DNA of 64,000 nucleotides from Mycolicibacterium mageritense. GTDB lineage: Bacteria; Actinomycetota; Actinomycetes; Mycobacteriales; Mycobacteriaceae. The stretch spans positions 2,418,001 to 2,482,000 of the forward strand of contig NZ_AP022567.1 of the NCBI RefSeq assembly GCF_010727475.1. Reading direction: 5' to 3'. Below the pieces are notes generated by a model. It was not told where the DNA came from. It did no database searches and saw nothing but the letters and a program-made list of their open reading frames with translations. This document shows positions 44,729 through 54,024 of this stretch, piece by piece (the first letter of the stretch is position 1; each line of letters begins with the position of its first letter). The position numbers were made by a program, and so were the translations under genes.

Positions 44729-47686
44729 TCAGCCGGCCGGCGGCCGCGGTATCGGTGCCGTGGCCGCGTCGTCGGGGCCGCGTTGTACGTCGCCGTCCAG
44801 CAGCGCCCGCACGAGCGGGCGCGGGCCGTAGGGCCTGAGCAGGACACTCGCGGGGCGGGGCCGCACCCGCTGCGGCCACCAGAACCAGCGGCCGAGGAGT
44901 GCCGCGATCGCCGGTGTCAGGAACGCCCGCACGATCAAGGTGTCGAACATCAGACCCAGGCCGATGGTGGTGCCGATCTGGCCGATGATGCGCAGGTCGC
45001 TGACCACCATCGAGGCCATCGTCGCCGCGAACACCAGCCCCGCCGTCGTGACGACCTTGCCGGTGCCGCCCATGGCCCGGATGATGCCCGTGTTGATGCC
45101 TGCGCCTATCTCCTCTTTCATGCGCGATACGAGCAGCAGGTTGTAGTCGGATCCCACGGCCAGCAGGATGATCACCGACATCGCCAGCACCATCCAGTGC
45201 AACTGAATCCCCAGTACGTATTGCCAGAGCAATACCGACATCCCAAACGACGCCCCCAGTGACAGGGCGACCGTGCCCACGATCACCAGCGCCGCGATGA
45301 AGCTCCGCGTGATGATGAGCATGATGATGAAGATCAGGCACAGCGCCGCGATGCCCGCGATCAACAGGTCGTAGGTCGACCCGTCCTTCCAGTCCTTGGC
45401 CGTCGCCGCGGTACCGGCCAGGGAGATCTGGCTGTTGACCAGTGGGGTGCCCTTGAGGGATTCCTCGGCCGCCGTCTTGATCTGCTCGGTGCGGGCAATA
45501 CCTTCCTCGGTCGCGGGATCTCCGTTGTGAGAAATGATGAACCGAACGGCTTTCCCGTCCGGGGACAGGAACGAATTCATCGCACGCTGGAAGTCCGGAT
45601 TCTGAAAGACCTCGGGCGGGAGGAAGAAGGAGTCGTCGCTCTTGGCCGCATCGAAGGCCTGCCCCATGACGGCCGCGTCCTTGCTGGTCTCGTCCATCTG
45701 ACCGAGCAGACCGGACATCGTGGTGTGCATCGTCAGGGACATGGTCCGCATGGTCTCCATGATGGAGATCATCTGGGGGAACTGCACGAGCATCTCGGGC
45801 ATGATCGCGTCCAGGTGATCCAGGTTGTCTACCATGACCGCAAGCTTGTCGTCGATCTCGTCAACGGTGTCCAGAGCGTCGAACACCGACCGCAGCGACC
45901 AACAGATCGGGATGTCGAAACAGTGCGGCTCCCAGTAGAAGTAGCTGCGGATGGGCCGCAGGAAGTCGTCGAAGAGCGCGAGACTGCCTCGCAGTTCGAA
46001 CGCGATGTCTTTCAGCTCATGCGTTTTGCCGACCATGCTGTGCGTCGTTTCCTGCATCTGCTTCATGAGCTCGTACATGCGCTTCATCACGGCGATCATG
46101 GTGGCCATGTCGTCGGCTTGCTTGAGCATGTCGTCGACGCGCTGCCGCTGAAAGTGCAGGGCCTGCGTCTGGCCGGCGTTCTGCAGGCTGAGCAGGAACG
46201 GTATCGACGTGTGCTCGATCGGGGTGCCCTCGGGTCGGGTGATGCCCTGGACCCGCGAGACACCGCGAACCTTGAAGACTGCCTTGGCCACCCGGTTCAG
46301 CACCAGGAAGTCCGCGGGATTGCGCAGATCGTGGTCGGACTCGATCAGCAGCACCTCGGGCTGCATCCGCGCCTGGGAGAAATGGCGCTCGGCGGCCGCG
46401 AAGCCCATGTTGGCGGGGATGTCACCGGAGATGTAGGCCCGGTCGTTGTAGCTGGTCTTGTAGCCCGGCAGCGCCAACAGGCCGACCAGCGCCGCGGCCA
46501 GGGAGGCCGCCAGCACCGGACCCGGCCAGCGCACGATCGCGGTACCGATCCCACGCCAACGACGTACGCGCATCTTGCGTTTCGGGTCCAGCAGCCCGAA
46601 TCGGCTGGCCAACGCGATTCCCGCGGGCACCAACGTGACCGCAACCGCAACCGCGGCGAGCATGCCGATGGCACAGGGGATGCCCATGGTGTGGAAATAG
46701 GGCAGCCGCGTGAAACTCAGGCAGAAGATGGCGCCCGCGATCGTCATGCCGGATGCCAGGACCACGGGCGTCACGCCGCGATACATGCTGTAGTACGCGG
46801 TTTCCCGGTCCTCACCCGCCTGCCGCGCCTCTTGATAGCGGCCGAAGAAGAAGATGCCGTAGTCGGTTCCGGCCGCGATGCTGAGGAAGACCAGCATGTT
46901 GACGGCAAACGTCGATAGCACGAACACTTCGTGATGGCCAAGAAACGCGACAATGCCTCGGGCAGCTGCCAATTCGATGCCGACCATGGTCAGCAGCAGA
47001 ATCACCGTCACGATCGAGCGGTACACCATGAGCAGCAGCGAAAAGATGATCACGACCGTCACCGCTGTGATCTTCAGGATCGACTTGTTGCCGCTGTGCT
47101 GCATGTCCGAAGCCAGCGGCGCCGCACCGGTCACGTAGACGTGCACGCCCTCGGGGGGCGCATTCTCATCCACGAGTTTGCGTACCGCCGCGACAGATTC
47201 GTCACCCAGAGGCGTGCCCTGGTTGCCCGCCAGGTTCAGCTGGACATAGGTCGCCTTGCCGTCGGGACTCTGCACGCTCGACGACGTGAGCCGGTCGCCC
47301 CACAGATCCTGCACGTGCTCAACGTGTTTCGGATCGGCCCGCAGATCGCTGATGAGTCTGGAGTAGTACTCACGCGTGTCGTCGCCGAGCGGTTCCTGGC
47401 CCTCGATCACGATCATCGCGGAGCTGTCCGAATCGGACTCCTGGAACACCTGGCCCATGCGCTTCATGGCCTGGGCCGACGGCGCATCCTTGGGCATCAG
47501 CGACACTGAGTTCTTCTCGCCGACCTTCTCCAGCGCGGGAATGGCCGACTTCCAGTCGCCGTCAACGGATCCCAGCGTCGTCACCAGGATCACCGCGATC
47601 CACGCCAAGATCACCAGGGGCGACAGGTTGCGGATCGCGCGTGCGACGAACGGCCGCCGCTTCTGCTCGGTTTGGTTACTGCTCAT
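44729..47686 (-). CDS. mmpL4b: RND/MmpL lipid transporter MmpL4b
   Basis: 985 residues and 12 predicted membrane helices, with large extracytoplasmic loops after TM1 and TM7 (the second is long and coiled-coil-like, Met- and Gln-rich, with a Cys pair in HCFDIPICW). The proton-relay Asp-Tyr pairs appear in AAGTDYGIFFFGRY (about 275) and AVGSDYNLLLVSRM (about 855). MmpL4a and MmpL4b are both required for GPL export across the inner membrane in M. smegmatis. It begins 10 bp after mmpL4a and is about the same protein throughout, except for its C-terminal tail (Pro/Arg-rich, 40 residues). The paralogy suggests they work as a hetero-oligomer. Naming follows the order mmpS4-mmpL4a-mmpL4b. Confidence 0.94.
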   Translation of the reverse strand: MSSNQTEQKRRPFVARAIRNLSPLVILAWIAVILVTTLGSVDGDWKSAIPALEKVGEKNSVSLMPKDAPSAQAMKRMGQVFQESDSDSSAMIVIEGQEPLGDDTREYYSRLISDLRADPKHVEHVQDLWGDRLTSSSVQSPDGKATYVQLNLAGNQGTPLGDESVAAVRKLVDENAPPEGVHVYVTGAAPLASDMQHSGNKSILKITAVTVVIIFSLLLMVYRSIVTVILLLTMVGIELAAARGIVAFLGHHEVFVLSTFAVNMLVFLSIAAGTDYGIFFFGRYQEARQAGEDRETAYYSMYRGVTPVVLASGMTIAGAIFCLSFTRLPYFHTMGIPCAIGMLAAVAVAVTLVPAGIALASRFGLLDPKRKMRVRRWRGIGTAIVRWPGPVLAASLAAALVGLLALPGYKTSYNDRAYISGDIPANMGFAAAERHFSQARMQPEVLLIESDHDLRNPADFLVLNRVAKAVFKVRGVSRVQGITRPEGTPIEHTSIPFLLSLQNAGQTQALHFQRQRVDDMLKQADDMATMIAVMKRMYELMKQMQETTHSMVGKTHELKDIAFELRGSLALFDDFLRPIRSYFYWEPHCFDIPICWSLRSVFDALDTVDEIDDKLAVMVDNLDHLDAIMPEMLVQFPQMISIMETMRTMSLTMHTTMSGLLGQMDETSKDAAVMGQAFDAAKSDDSFFLPPEVFQNPDFQRAMNSFLSPDGKAVRFIISHNGDPATEEGIARTEQIKTAAEESLKGTPLVNSQISLAGTAATAKDWKDGSTYDLLIAGIAALCLIFIIMLIITRSFIAALVIVGTVALSLGASFGMSVLLWQYVLGIQLHWMVLAMSVIILLAVGSDYNLLLVSRMKEEIGAGINTGIIRAMGGTGKVVTTAGLVFAATMASMVVSDLRIIGQIGTTIGLGLMFDTLIVRAFLTPAIAALLGRWFWWPQRVRPRPASVLLRPYGPRPLVRALLDGDVQRGPDDAATAPIPRPPAG

Positions 47687-47696
47687 GCGGACTTCG

Positions 47697-50582
47697 CTAG
47701 TCCCTCAACAGCAGTGAACGCACCAGCGGACGGGGCCCGACCGGCCGGAGCATGGTGCTCGCCGGACGTGGCCGCACTCGCTGCGGCCACCAGAACCAGC
47801 GTCCCAGCAGCGCGGCGATGGACGGCGTCATGAAGGCGCGCACCACCAACGTGTCGAACAACAAACCGAGACCGATCGTGGTTCCCACCTGGCCGATGGT
47901 CAGCAGGTCGCTGACTATCATCGAGCCCATGGTCGCCGCGAACACCAAACCGGCGGCCGTCACGACCTTTCCGGTGCCGCCCATGGCCCTGATGAGGCCC
48001 GTGTTGAGGCCCGCGTGGATCTCTTCCTTCATCCGCGACACGAGCAGCAGGTTGTAGTCGGAGCCGACGGCCAGCAGGACGATGACCGACATCGCCAGCA
48101 CGACCCAGTTGATCTGGATCCCGAGAATGTGTTGCCAGACAAGGACGGACAACCCGAACGAGGCGCCCAGCGACATCGCCACCGTTCCGACGATGACCAG
48201 AGCCGCGACCAGGCTCCGCGTCATGATCACCATGATGATGAAGATGAGGCACAGCGCGGCGACGCCTGCGATCAAGAGGTCGATCTTGGATCCGTCGACC
48301 AGATCTTTCACGCCGGCGGCCGTACCCGCCAGATAGATCCGGGAGTTCTCCAGCGGTGTGCCCTTGAGTGCCTCCTCGGCCGCGGTCTGGATCGGCTCCA
48401 CCCGCGAGATGCCTTCGGGTGTCGCGGGATCACTGCGCTGGTTGATGAGCAGGCGCGCGGCCTTCCCGTCCGGGGACAGGAAGATGTCCATGACCCGCTT
48501 GAAGTCCTCGTTCTCCAGCACCTCGGGAGGCAGATAGAACGAGTCGTCGTTGTTCGCGGCGTCGAAGGCCTTGCCCATGGCCGTCGCATTCTCGGCCGAA
48601 TCGTCCATCTGATCGAAAATGCCCGACATCGTGCTGTGCATCGTCAGCATCATCGTGCGGGTGCTTTCCATGGTGGCGATCATCTGCGGGAACTGCAGGA
48701 GCAGCTGCGGCATGAGCGCATCCATCTGGTCGAGATCTTTGACCAGCCCCTGCATCTTGTCCGTCATCCGATCGACGCCGTCAAGCGCATCGAATATGGA
48801 TCTGACCGACCAGCAGAGCGGAATGTCGAAACAGTGCGGTTCCCAGTAGAGATAGTTTCGGATGGGCCGCCAGAAGTCGTCGAAATCCGCGACGTGGTCG
48901 CGCAATTCTTTCAGGCTGTCTTCCAATTCGTGTGTGGTGCCGACCGTACGGTGCATCGTGGCCACGAGATCTTGCATGATCTCGTACATGCGCTGCATGA
49001 GATTGATCGTGGTCGTCATCTCGTCTGCCTGCTTCAGCAGGTCTTCCATGCGCGCTTTCTGAAATGGCAGACTCAATTGTTGGCTGGCATTGGACATGCT
49101 CAGCATGAATGGGATCGACGTATGGTCGATCTGAGTTCCCTCGGGCCGGGTAACCGACTGCACGCTCGCAATTCCGGGAACTGCGAACACCGCCTTGGCC
49201 AGCTTGTTGAGCACCAGCAGATCAGCCGGATTTCGCATGTCATGATCCGCCTCGACCAACAACAGGTCAGGCGTCGTCATCTTCGACTCAGGGAAATGCC
49301 GTGCCGCAGCCGCGAAACCCTGATTGGCGGGGATGTCCTGCGGAATGTATTTCTGATCGCTGTAGCTGGGGCTGTAGCCGGGCAATGTCAGAAGACCGAT
49401 GAGGGCGATGGCGATCGTCGCCACCAGGATCGGCGCGGGCCATCTGACGATCGCGGTACCGACCCGCCGCCACCGGCGCGTGATGACCATGCGCTTGGGA
49501 TCGAAGATCCCGAACCGACTGCCTGCCGCGATGGCCGCGGGCACCAGCGTGAGCGCGACCGCGACCGCAACCAGGATGCCCACCGCGCCGGGGATGCCCA
49601 GCGGCTGGAAGTAGGGCAACCGGGTGAAGCTCAGACACGCGATCGCACCGGCGATCGTGACGCCTGACGCCAGAACCACCTTGGCGACGCTGCGGTAAGC
49701 CGTGTAGTACGCCGATTCGCGGTCCTCGCCGGACTGCCGGGCCTCCTGATATCGCCCGGTGAAGAAGATTCCGTAGTCGGTTCCGGCCGCGATACCGACA
49801 GAGACCAGCAAGTTGACGACGAAGGTCGTGAGGCCGACGAGCCCGTGCATGCCGAGGAATGCCACCAGCCCACGCGCCACCTGCAATTCGATGGCGACGG
49901 TGAACAACAGGATGATCACGACGAGCAGCGAGCGGTACAGCAGGAGCAGCATCACGAAGATCACCCCTACGGTGACCAGCGTGATCAACAGGATGGTCCG
50001 GTTGCCGCTCTCCCCCATGTCGGCGACGATGGCCGCCGGGCCGGTGACATAGACCTGGACCCCCGGAGGCGCCGGCGTGCCGTTGACCACATCCTGGACG
50101 GCCTTGACCGACTCGTTCGACAGTGCCTGGCCGAATTTGCCGACGAGATTCAACTGGACGTAAGCGGCTTTACCGTCGCCGCTTTGTGCGGCGCCGGCCG
50201 TGAGCGGATCGCCCCAGAAATCCTGGACGTGCTGCACGTGCGCCGGATCGTTCTTGAGTTGGCTGACGATTGTGTCGTAATACCGGTGGGCGTCGTCACC
50301 GAGAGGCTCTTGGCCCTCGAGAACGATGACCGCGACGCTCTCGGAGTTGGATTCCTGGAATAGCTCGCCCATGCGGGTCATGGCTTTGACAGACGGCGCA
50401 TCGGGCGGGCTCAGCGAAACCGAATGGTCTCTTTCGACGACCTCGAGCGGTGGCACGGCGACCGTCAAGAGAACGGTGATGGCCACCCACACCAAGATGA
50501 TCGGCACCGAGAACTTGCGGATCACCCACGCCACGCGCGACCGGTGCGGTTGGGCTTCGGCGGTGGTCTTGTTGTCGGTCAT
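47697..50582 (-). CDS. mmpL4a: RND/MmpL lipid transporter MmpL4a
   Basis: 961 residues, with the same 12-helix MmpL architecture as its downstream neighbour. Proton-relay motifs are AAGTDYGIFFTGRYQEARQS (about 270) and AVGSDYNLLLVSRMKEE (about 845), and the HCFDIPLCW Cys pair is in the second periplasmic loop. Established family role: proton-driven export of GPL precursors, together with MmpS4 and MmpL4b. The ATG at 50582 overlaps the mmpS4 stop by 4 bp, so the three genes form one translationally coupled operon. The N-terminus is basic and cytoplasmic. Confidence 0.94.
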   Translation of the reverse strand: MTDNKTTAEAQPHRSRVAWVIRKFSVPIILVWVAITVLLTVAVPPLEVVERDHSVSLSPPDAPSVKAMTRMGELFQESNSESVAVIVLEGQEPLGDDAHRYYDTIVSQLKNDPAHVQHVQDFWGDPLTAGAAQSGDGKAAYVQLNLVGKFGQALSNESVKAVQDVVNGTPAPPGVQVYVTGPAAIVADMGESGNRTILLITLVTVGVIFVMLLLLYRSLLVVIILLFTVAIELQVARGLVAFLGMHGLVGLTTFVVNLLVSVGIAAGTDYGIFFTGRYQEARQSGEDRESAYYTAYRSVAKVVLASGVTIAGAIACLSFTRLPYFQPLGIPGAVGILVAVAVALTLVPAAIAAGSRFGIFDPKRMVITRRWRRVGTAIVRWPAPILVATIAIALIGLLTLPGYSPSYSDQKYIPQDIPANQGFAAAARHFPESKMTTPDLLLVEADHDMRNPADLLVLNKLAKAVFAVPGIASVQSVTRPEGTQIDHTSIPFMLSMSNASQQLSLPFQKARMEDLLKQADEMTTTINLMQRMYEIMQDLVATMHRTVGTTHELEDSLKELRDHVADFDDFWRPIRNYLYWEPHCFDIPLCWSVRSIFDALDGVDRMTDKMQGLVKDLDQMDALMPQLLLQFPQMIATMESTRTMMLTMHSTMSGIFDQMDDSAENATAMGKAFDAANNDDSFYLPPEVLENEDFKRVMDIFLSPDGKAARLLINQRSDPATPEGISRVEPIQTAAEEALKGTPLENSRIYLAGTAAGVKDLVDGSKIDLLIAGVAALCLIFIIMVIMTRSLVAALVIVGTVAMSLGASFGLSVLVWQHILGIQINWVVLAMSVIVLLAVGSDYNLLLVSRMKEEIHAGLNTGLIRAMGGTGKVVTAAGLVFAATMGSMIVSDLLTIGQVGTTIGLGLLFDTLVVRAFMTPSIAALLGRWFWWPQRVRPRPASTMLRPVGPRPLVRSLLLRD

Positions 50583-51010
50583 GCGGCCTTCAGAAGGCAG
50601 GAGGCGAAGGCGTTCACCTGATTGGAGACCTTTTCGGCCTTGACTTCGTTGTCCACTGTGATTCGGCAGCCGATATTGTCGCTGTCACCCTGCGCCATGA
50701 TGCTTCCCACTGCGGTGGCCTTGCTGATCTCGAATTGCAATGTCCACGGCAGGCTGACTTTCTGAATGAATTGCGGTTCGGCGTCGACGTCGAAATAGCT
50801 GATATCCGCTACCGTGCCGGCCGGACCAAAAACTTCATAAGTCAATTTCTTGGGGTCGAATGGCTTGCTTTCATTTACCTTGGTGTCGGCATAGGTAGGG
50901 CGCTTTTCGGAGCCGAATATGGTGTGCAGACGCGACACGGTAAATCCCCCGGCACCGACCACTGCCAGCACAAGTAGCGGAATCCATAGCCGCCGCAAAA
51001 GCCCGAAAAT
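50579..51010 (-). CDS. mmpS4: MmpS4 membrane accessory protein, with an unusual start codon
   Basis: About 139-143 residues. One N-terminal helix (WIPLLVLAVVGAGGFTV) is followed by the MmpS periplasmic beta domain: KPFDPKKLTYEVFGPAGTVA, YFDVDAEPQ, LPWTLQFE, and GCRITVDNEVKAEKVSN near the end. MmpS4 supports GPL synthesis and export with MmpL4a/b. No ATG or GTG exists between the in-frame TAA (51025-51027) and the helix. The candidates are TTG at 50998, 19 nt from GGAGGAG, and ATT at 51010, with GGAGGAG at an ideal 7 nt. I give the ATT coordinate because of the spacing; the TTG is the conservative alternative. Confidence 0.9.
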   Translation of the reverse strand: MFGLLRRLWIPLLVLAVVGAGGFTVSRLHTIFGSEKRPTYADTKVNESKPFDPKKLTYEVFGPAGTVADISYFDVDAEPQFIQKVSLPWTLQFEISKATAVGSIMAQGDSDNIGCRITVDNEVKAEKVSNQVNAFASCLLKAA

Positions 51011-51024
51011 GGTAGGTCTCCTCC

Positions 51025-51542
51025 CTTATCTCCACACCGGCACCATGCTGCGATATCCCCGACACGATCGCAAACGCACGGAGCCTCGGAGGGGCCCAAC
51101 TTGGTCGATGAAGAGTAAACCATGGCGCCTCGCGCCAGATACGCCCGTTCCCAACGCGATACGCGATCGGAACGCCCGCTCCATGCATTTGTTCCGGCGA
51201 CCGGATTCCGCTCCAGAATTCAGCAAATTCCAGCTTTCGCGCAGAAATAGCCCTGTCCCTGCAACAAATCACGCGAGCATGCGATGGTGGCGAAAGTCCA
51301 CGCGATAGCTCGGCGGGCGCCTGTGGAAGCGCTGAGGAAATCGTTTCGAGACCCGGTTCTGCCCAGGTGCGCAACAGGTTTGGAGGTACGCGGCTCCTGC
51401 TGTCAGCAACGTCAATTTGATAGCTGGTGCTCCCCCGCCGGCGAACAGGATCCGCTGAGCGGGAGGCATCCATCGCAACACATGTCCGCAGCGGCGGCAG
51501 CGAGGCGCGCTGGGAGAGAATTCGTGGAAAGCCGGGATACGA
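51025..51542. promoter_or_regulatory. Intergenic region upstream of mmpS4
   Basis: About 500 bp between mmpS4 and the tRNA terminator. Open frames here have poor codon use and no family features, so no gene is called. It should contain the mmpS4-mmpL4a-mmpL4b promoter on the minus strand; I cannot point to a convincing -10/-35 pair. Confidence 0.45.
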
Positions 51543-51572
51543 CACAGGGCCCCGGAAGACCGGGGCCCTGTG
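51543..51572 (-). terminator. Strong hairpin terminator of tRNA-Leu
   Basis: A perfect 13-bp GC-rich stem (51543-51555 with 51560-51572) and a 4-nt loop (AAGA on the plus strand) begin 8 bp past the tRNA 3' end. There is no long U-tract, as is common in mycobacteria. It insulates mmpS4 from tRNA read-through. Confidence 0.85.
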
Positions 51573-51579
51573 ATCACCA

Positions 51580-51665
51580 TGGTGGGCGAAGGGGGACTTG
51601 AACCCCCACGTCCCGAAGGACACTGGCACCTGAAGCCAGCGCGTCTGCCATTCCGCCACTCGCCC
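51580..51665 (-). tRNA. leuT: tRNA-Leu (CAG anticodon)
   Basis: On the minus strand the sequence folds as a class II tRNA. The acceptor GGGCGAG pairs with the 3' strand CTTCGCCC, and an encoded A-CCA end is present. The anticodon stem-loop reads TGGC-TTCAGGT-GCCA, with CAG in the anticodon positions. A long variable arm (TGTCCTTCGGGACG) precedes the T arm GGGGGTTCAAGTCCCCC. It lies beside fhaA, the position of leuT in M. tuberculosis. Its 3' end faces the GPL locus. Confidence 0.96.
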
Positions 51666-51927
51666 GAATGACCGAGGCAGCGTATCACTGCGCGCGCGTG
51701 GTTCCCAAACCGCGCCGTTCAGCGCCGTGAACGGCCTCAAGCCATGCTTAACGTCATCAAGATCAGGTCACTGACCAGCAGCGTTCTGATTCTCAGAGTT
51801 CTGTTGCTCCCGCAGGACCAGTCTCGGCCGATACCATCCATGTGAGCAGTGTGGCCAGAGCGACACGCGGGAGCTTCAACTGCCGGTGCACGACCACGGA
51901 CAACTACGAGACAAGGCGGGCGGTGAC

Positions 51928-53376
51928 ATGGGTCTGGCAGACCGCATCGAACGCAAGCTCGAGTCGACCGTGGGCGACGCGTTCGCGCGAGTGTTCGGCG
52001 GCTCGATCGTTCCGCAGGAGGTCGAGGCCATGCTGCGGCGCGAGGCCGAAGCCGGTGCCCGCACTGTCGGCGGCGGCCAAGTTTTGGCACCGAACGACTA
52101 CGTAATTACCCTCAGTGGGACCGACTACCAGAAGGTAAGCGCCGACACAGACCTGACCTCGACCGCCTTCGCCAAGCATCTGGGGGGATTTATCCATGAT
52201 CAGGGGTGGCAAACGTATGGTGATGTGGTCGTCAGATTCGAGCATTCACCGAACTTGCACACCGGGCAGTTCCGTGCGCACGGCGCGGTCAACCCAGATT
52301 CCATCGCTGGCGAATCCGCGCGAGCCCATAGCGACCATGCGTTCACCGCAGGAGGAGAACCACCTATGACCGATAATCCGAATTACCGCGGCGGCCAGGG
52401 ACAAGGTCGACCGGGCGACGACTATTACGACGACCGCTACGGCCGTCAGCAGGACGATCAGCGCGGCGGCCAGTACCCGCCGGACCAGGGCGGCTACCCG
52501 CCCCAGGATCAGGGCGGTTACCCGCCGCGCGGCGGCGGTTACCCCGACCAGGGTGGCTATCCCGATCAAGGCGGCTACCCGGACCAGGGTGGCTATCCCG
52601 ACCAGGGTGGCTACGGCGGCGGCCAGCAATACGACCAGCGCCAGCCGCCCGGCTACGGGCAGCAGGGCGGCGGTTACGACCGGGGCTACGGCCAGCAGCA
52701 AGGCGGTTACGGCCCTCCGCCGGGGGGCCCGGGCGGCTATGGCGGTCCCGGCGGCCCTGGCGGGCCTGGCGGTGACTACGACTACGGCCGTCAGCAGCCC
52801 GGCGGGCCGGCCCGGCACGACGACTACGGCCGGCCGGACCAGCGCCAGGGCGGCGGCTACCCCGAGCAGGGTGGCTACGGCGGCGGCCAGCAGTACGGAC
52901 GCCAGGACTACGGCCAGCAGGATTACGGCCAGCCGCAGGACTATGGCCGCGGCTACGCCGAACCGCAACAGGCCGGTGGTGGCTATCCCGACGCGGGCTA
53001 CGGCGACCAGGGCGGCCGTGATTTCGATTACGGCGGTCAGGGTGGCTACGGCGGCGGCGGTTACGGCGGCGGCGATTACCAGGCCGGCGGCGCGACCGTC
53101 ACGCTGCAGCTCGACGACGGCAGCGGCCGCACGTACCAACTGCGGGAAGGCGCCAATGTGGTCGGCCGCGGCCAGGACGCGCAGTTCCGACTGCCCGACA
53201 CCGGGGTGTCCCGCCGCCACCTGGAGATCCGGTGGGACGGCCAGGTCGCGCTGCTGTCGGACCTGAATTCGACCAATGGCACCACAGTCAACAACGCGCC
53301 GGTGCAGGAGTGGCAGCTGGCCGACGGGGATGTGATCCGGCTGGGTCACTCCGAGATCATCGTGCGCGTGCACTGA
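51928..53376 (+). CDS. fhaA: FhaA, FHA-domain regulator of cell-wall synthesis
   Basis: 482 residues. The N-terminal FhaA domain (about 1-125; DRIERKLESTVGDAFARVFG) is followed by a very long Gly/Gln/Tyr/Pro/Asp-rich disordered region (about 150-390). The C-terminal FHA domain (about 400-480) has VVGRGQDAQFRLPDTGVSRR and LNSTNGT, with the Arg, Ser, His and Asn residues that bind phosphothreonine. In mycobacteria FhaA binds phosphorylated MviN and PknB-pathway proteins at the poles and septum. The ATG at 51928 matches the conserved N-terminus of homologues. It is the first gene of the conserved fhaA-pknB block, here read away from the tRNA-Leu. Confidence 0.95.
   Translation: MGLADRIERKLESTVGDAFARVFGGSIVPQEVEAMLRREAEAGARTVGGGQVLAPNDYVITLSGTDYQKVSADTDLTSTAFAKHLGGFIHDQGWQTYGDVVVRFEHSPNLHTGQFRAHGAVNPDSIAGESARAHSDHAFTAGGEPPMTDNPNYRGGQGQGRPGDDYYDDRYGRQQDDQRGGQYPPDQGGYPPQDQGGYPPRGGGYPDQGGYPDQGGYPDQGGYPDQGGYGGGQQYDQRQPPGYGQQGGGYDRGYGQQQGGYGPPPGGPGGYGGPGGPGGPGGDYDYGRQQPGGPARHDDYGRPDQRQGGGYPEQGGYGGGQQYGRQDYGQQDYGQPQDYGRGYAEPQQAGGGYPDAGYGDQGGRDFDYGGQGGYGGGGYGGGDYQAGGATVTLQLDDGSGRTYQLREGANVVGRGQDAQFRLPDTGVSRRHLEIRWDGQVALLSDLNSTNGTTVNNAPVQEWQLADGDVIRLGHSEIIVRVH
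52488..53075 (+). repeat. Low-complexity tandem repeats encoding GGYPDQ units
   Basis: Within fhaA the DNA encodes repeated GGYPDQ/GGYPPQ units, with four nearly exact consecutive copies at about 52540-52615. The remainder is GGYG- and QDYGQ-rich. The protein segment is disordered, and copy number is likely to vary between strains. Confidence 0.85.
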
Positions 53377-53507
53377 GCGTCTCGGAGCGGACACACCGGG
53401 GTGACAAGCAACCCGCTTCACCCTCACGCCAATCGCCGTCCAAGTATCGTGACGTTGCCGACGGTCGCTGACCGGCACCGACGGAACGAGCACGGAGAGG
53501 ACGCCAG

Positions 53508-53975
53508 ATGCAGGGGTTAGTGCTGCAACTGACGCGTGTCGGGTTCCTTTTACTGCTGTGGCTCTTCATCTGGTCCGTGCTGCGGATTCTGCGCACCGAC
53601 ATCTACGCACCGACGGGTGCCGTGATGGTGCGCCGGGGGCTCGCGCTGCGTGGATCGCTGCTGCCCAATCGGCAGCGGCGGCATATCGCAAGACAGCTGG
53701 TGGTCACCGACGGTGCCTTGGCGGGCACGCGCATCACGCTGGGCGCCCAACCGGTGCTGATCGGCCGGGCCGACGACTCGACACTGGTGCTCACGGACGA
53801 TTACGCGTCGACTCGCCACGCCCGGCTCTCCCCACGAGGTTCGGAGTGGTACGTCGAAGACCTAGGATCGACCAACGGCACATACCTTGACAGGGCGAAG
53901 GTGACTACAGCGGTAAGGGTTCCTATTGGCACGCCGGTGCGAATCGGCAAGACGGTGATCGAGTTGCGACCGTGA
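53508..53975 (+). CDS. fhaB: FhaB (FipA), membrane FHA-domain protein
   Basis: 155 residues. A single N-terminal helix (VGFLLLLWLFIWSVLRILRT, residues 9-28) anchors a cytoplasmic FHA domain (about 65-155) with VLIGRADDSTLVLTDDYAST and GSTNGTYLDR. FhaB is a PknA/PknB substrate that links division proteins and PBP function in mycobacteria. The ATG at 53508, 131 bp after fhaA, gives the usual N-terminus. Its TGA stop begins a 26-bp direct repeat leading into pstP. Confidence 0.93.
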   Translation: MQGLVLQLTRVGFLLLLWLFIWSVLRILRTDIYAPTGAVMVRRGLALRGSLLPNRQRRHIARQLVVTDGALAGTRITLGAQPVLIGRADDSTLVLTDDYASTRHARLSPRGSEWYVEDLGSTNGTYLDRAKVTTAVRVPIGTPVRIGKTVIELRP

Positions 53976-54024
53976 CGCCGCGCACGCGAGGAGCGAAATG
54001 ACGCCGCGCACGCGAGGAGCAAAA
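53973..54024 (+). repeat. 26-bp tandem duplication at the fhaB/pstP junction
   Basis: Two copies (53973-53998 and 53999-54024) differ by one base. Each begins with TGA and contains CGCGAGGAGC, a Shine-Dalgarno-like core. The first copy carries the fhaB stop; the second ends at the A of the pstP ATG. The duplication creates a nine-codon reading frame (ATG 53998 to TGA 54025-54027) whose stop overlaps the pstP start in an ATGA. A further 21-bp copy lies at 59611-59631. Confidence 0.9.

Noticed and set aside
50871..51740. 289-codon minus-strand frame across the tRNA-Leu region
   Set aside because: It covers the tRNA, its terminator and the mmpS4 start in another frame, with poor codon use.
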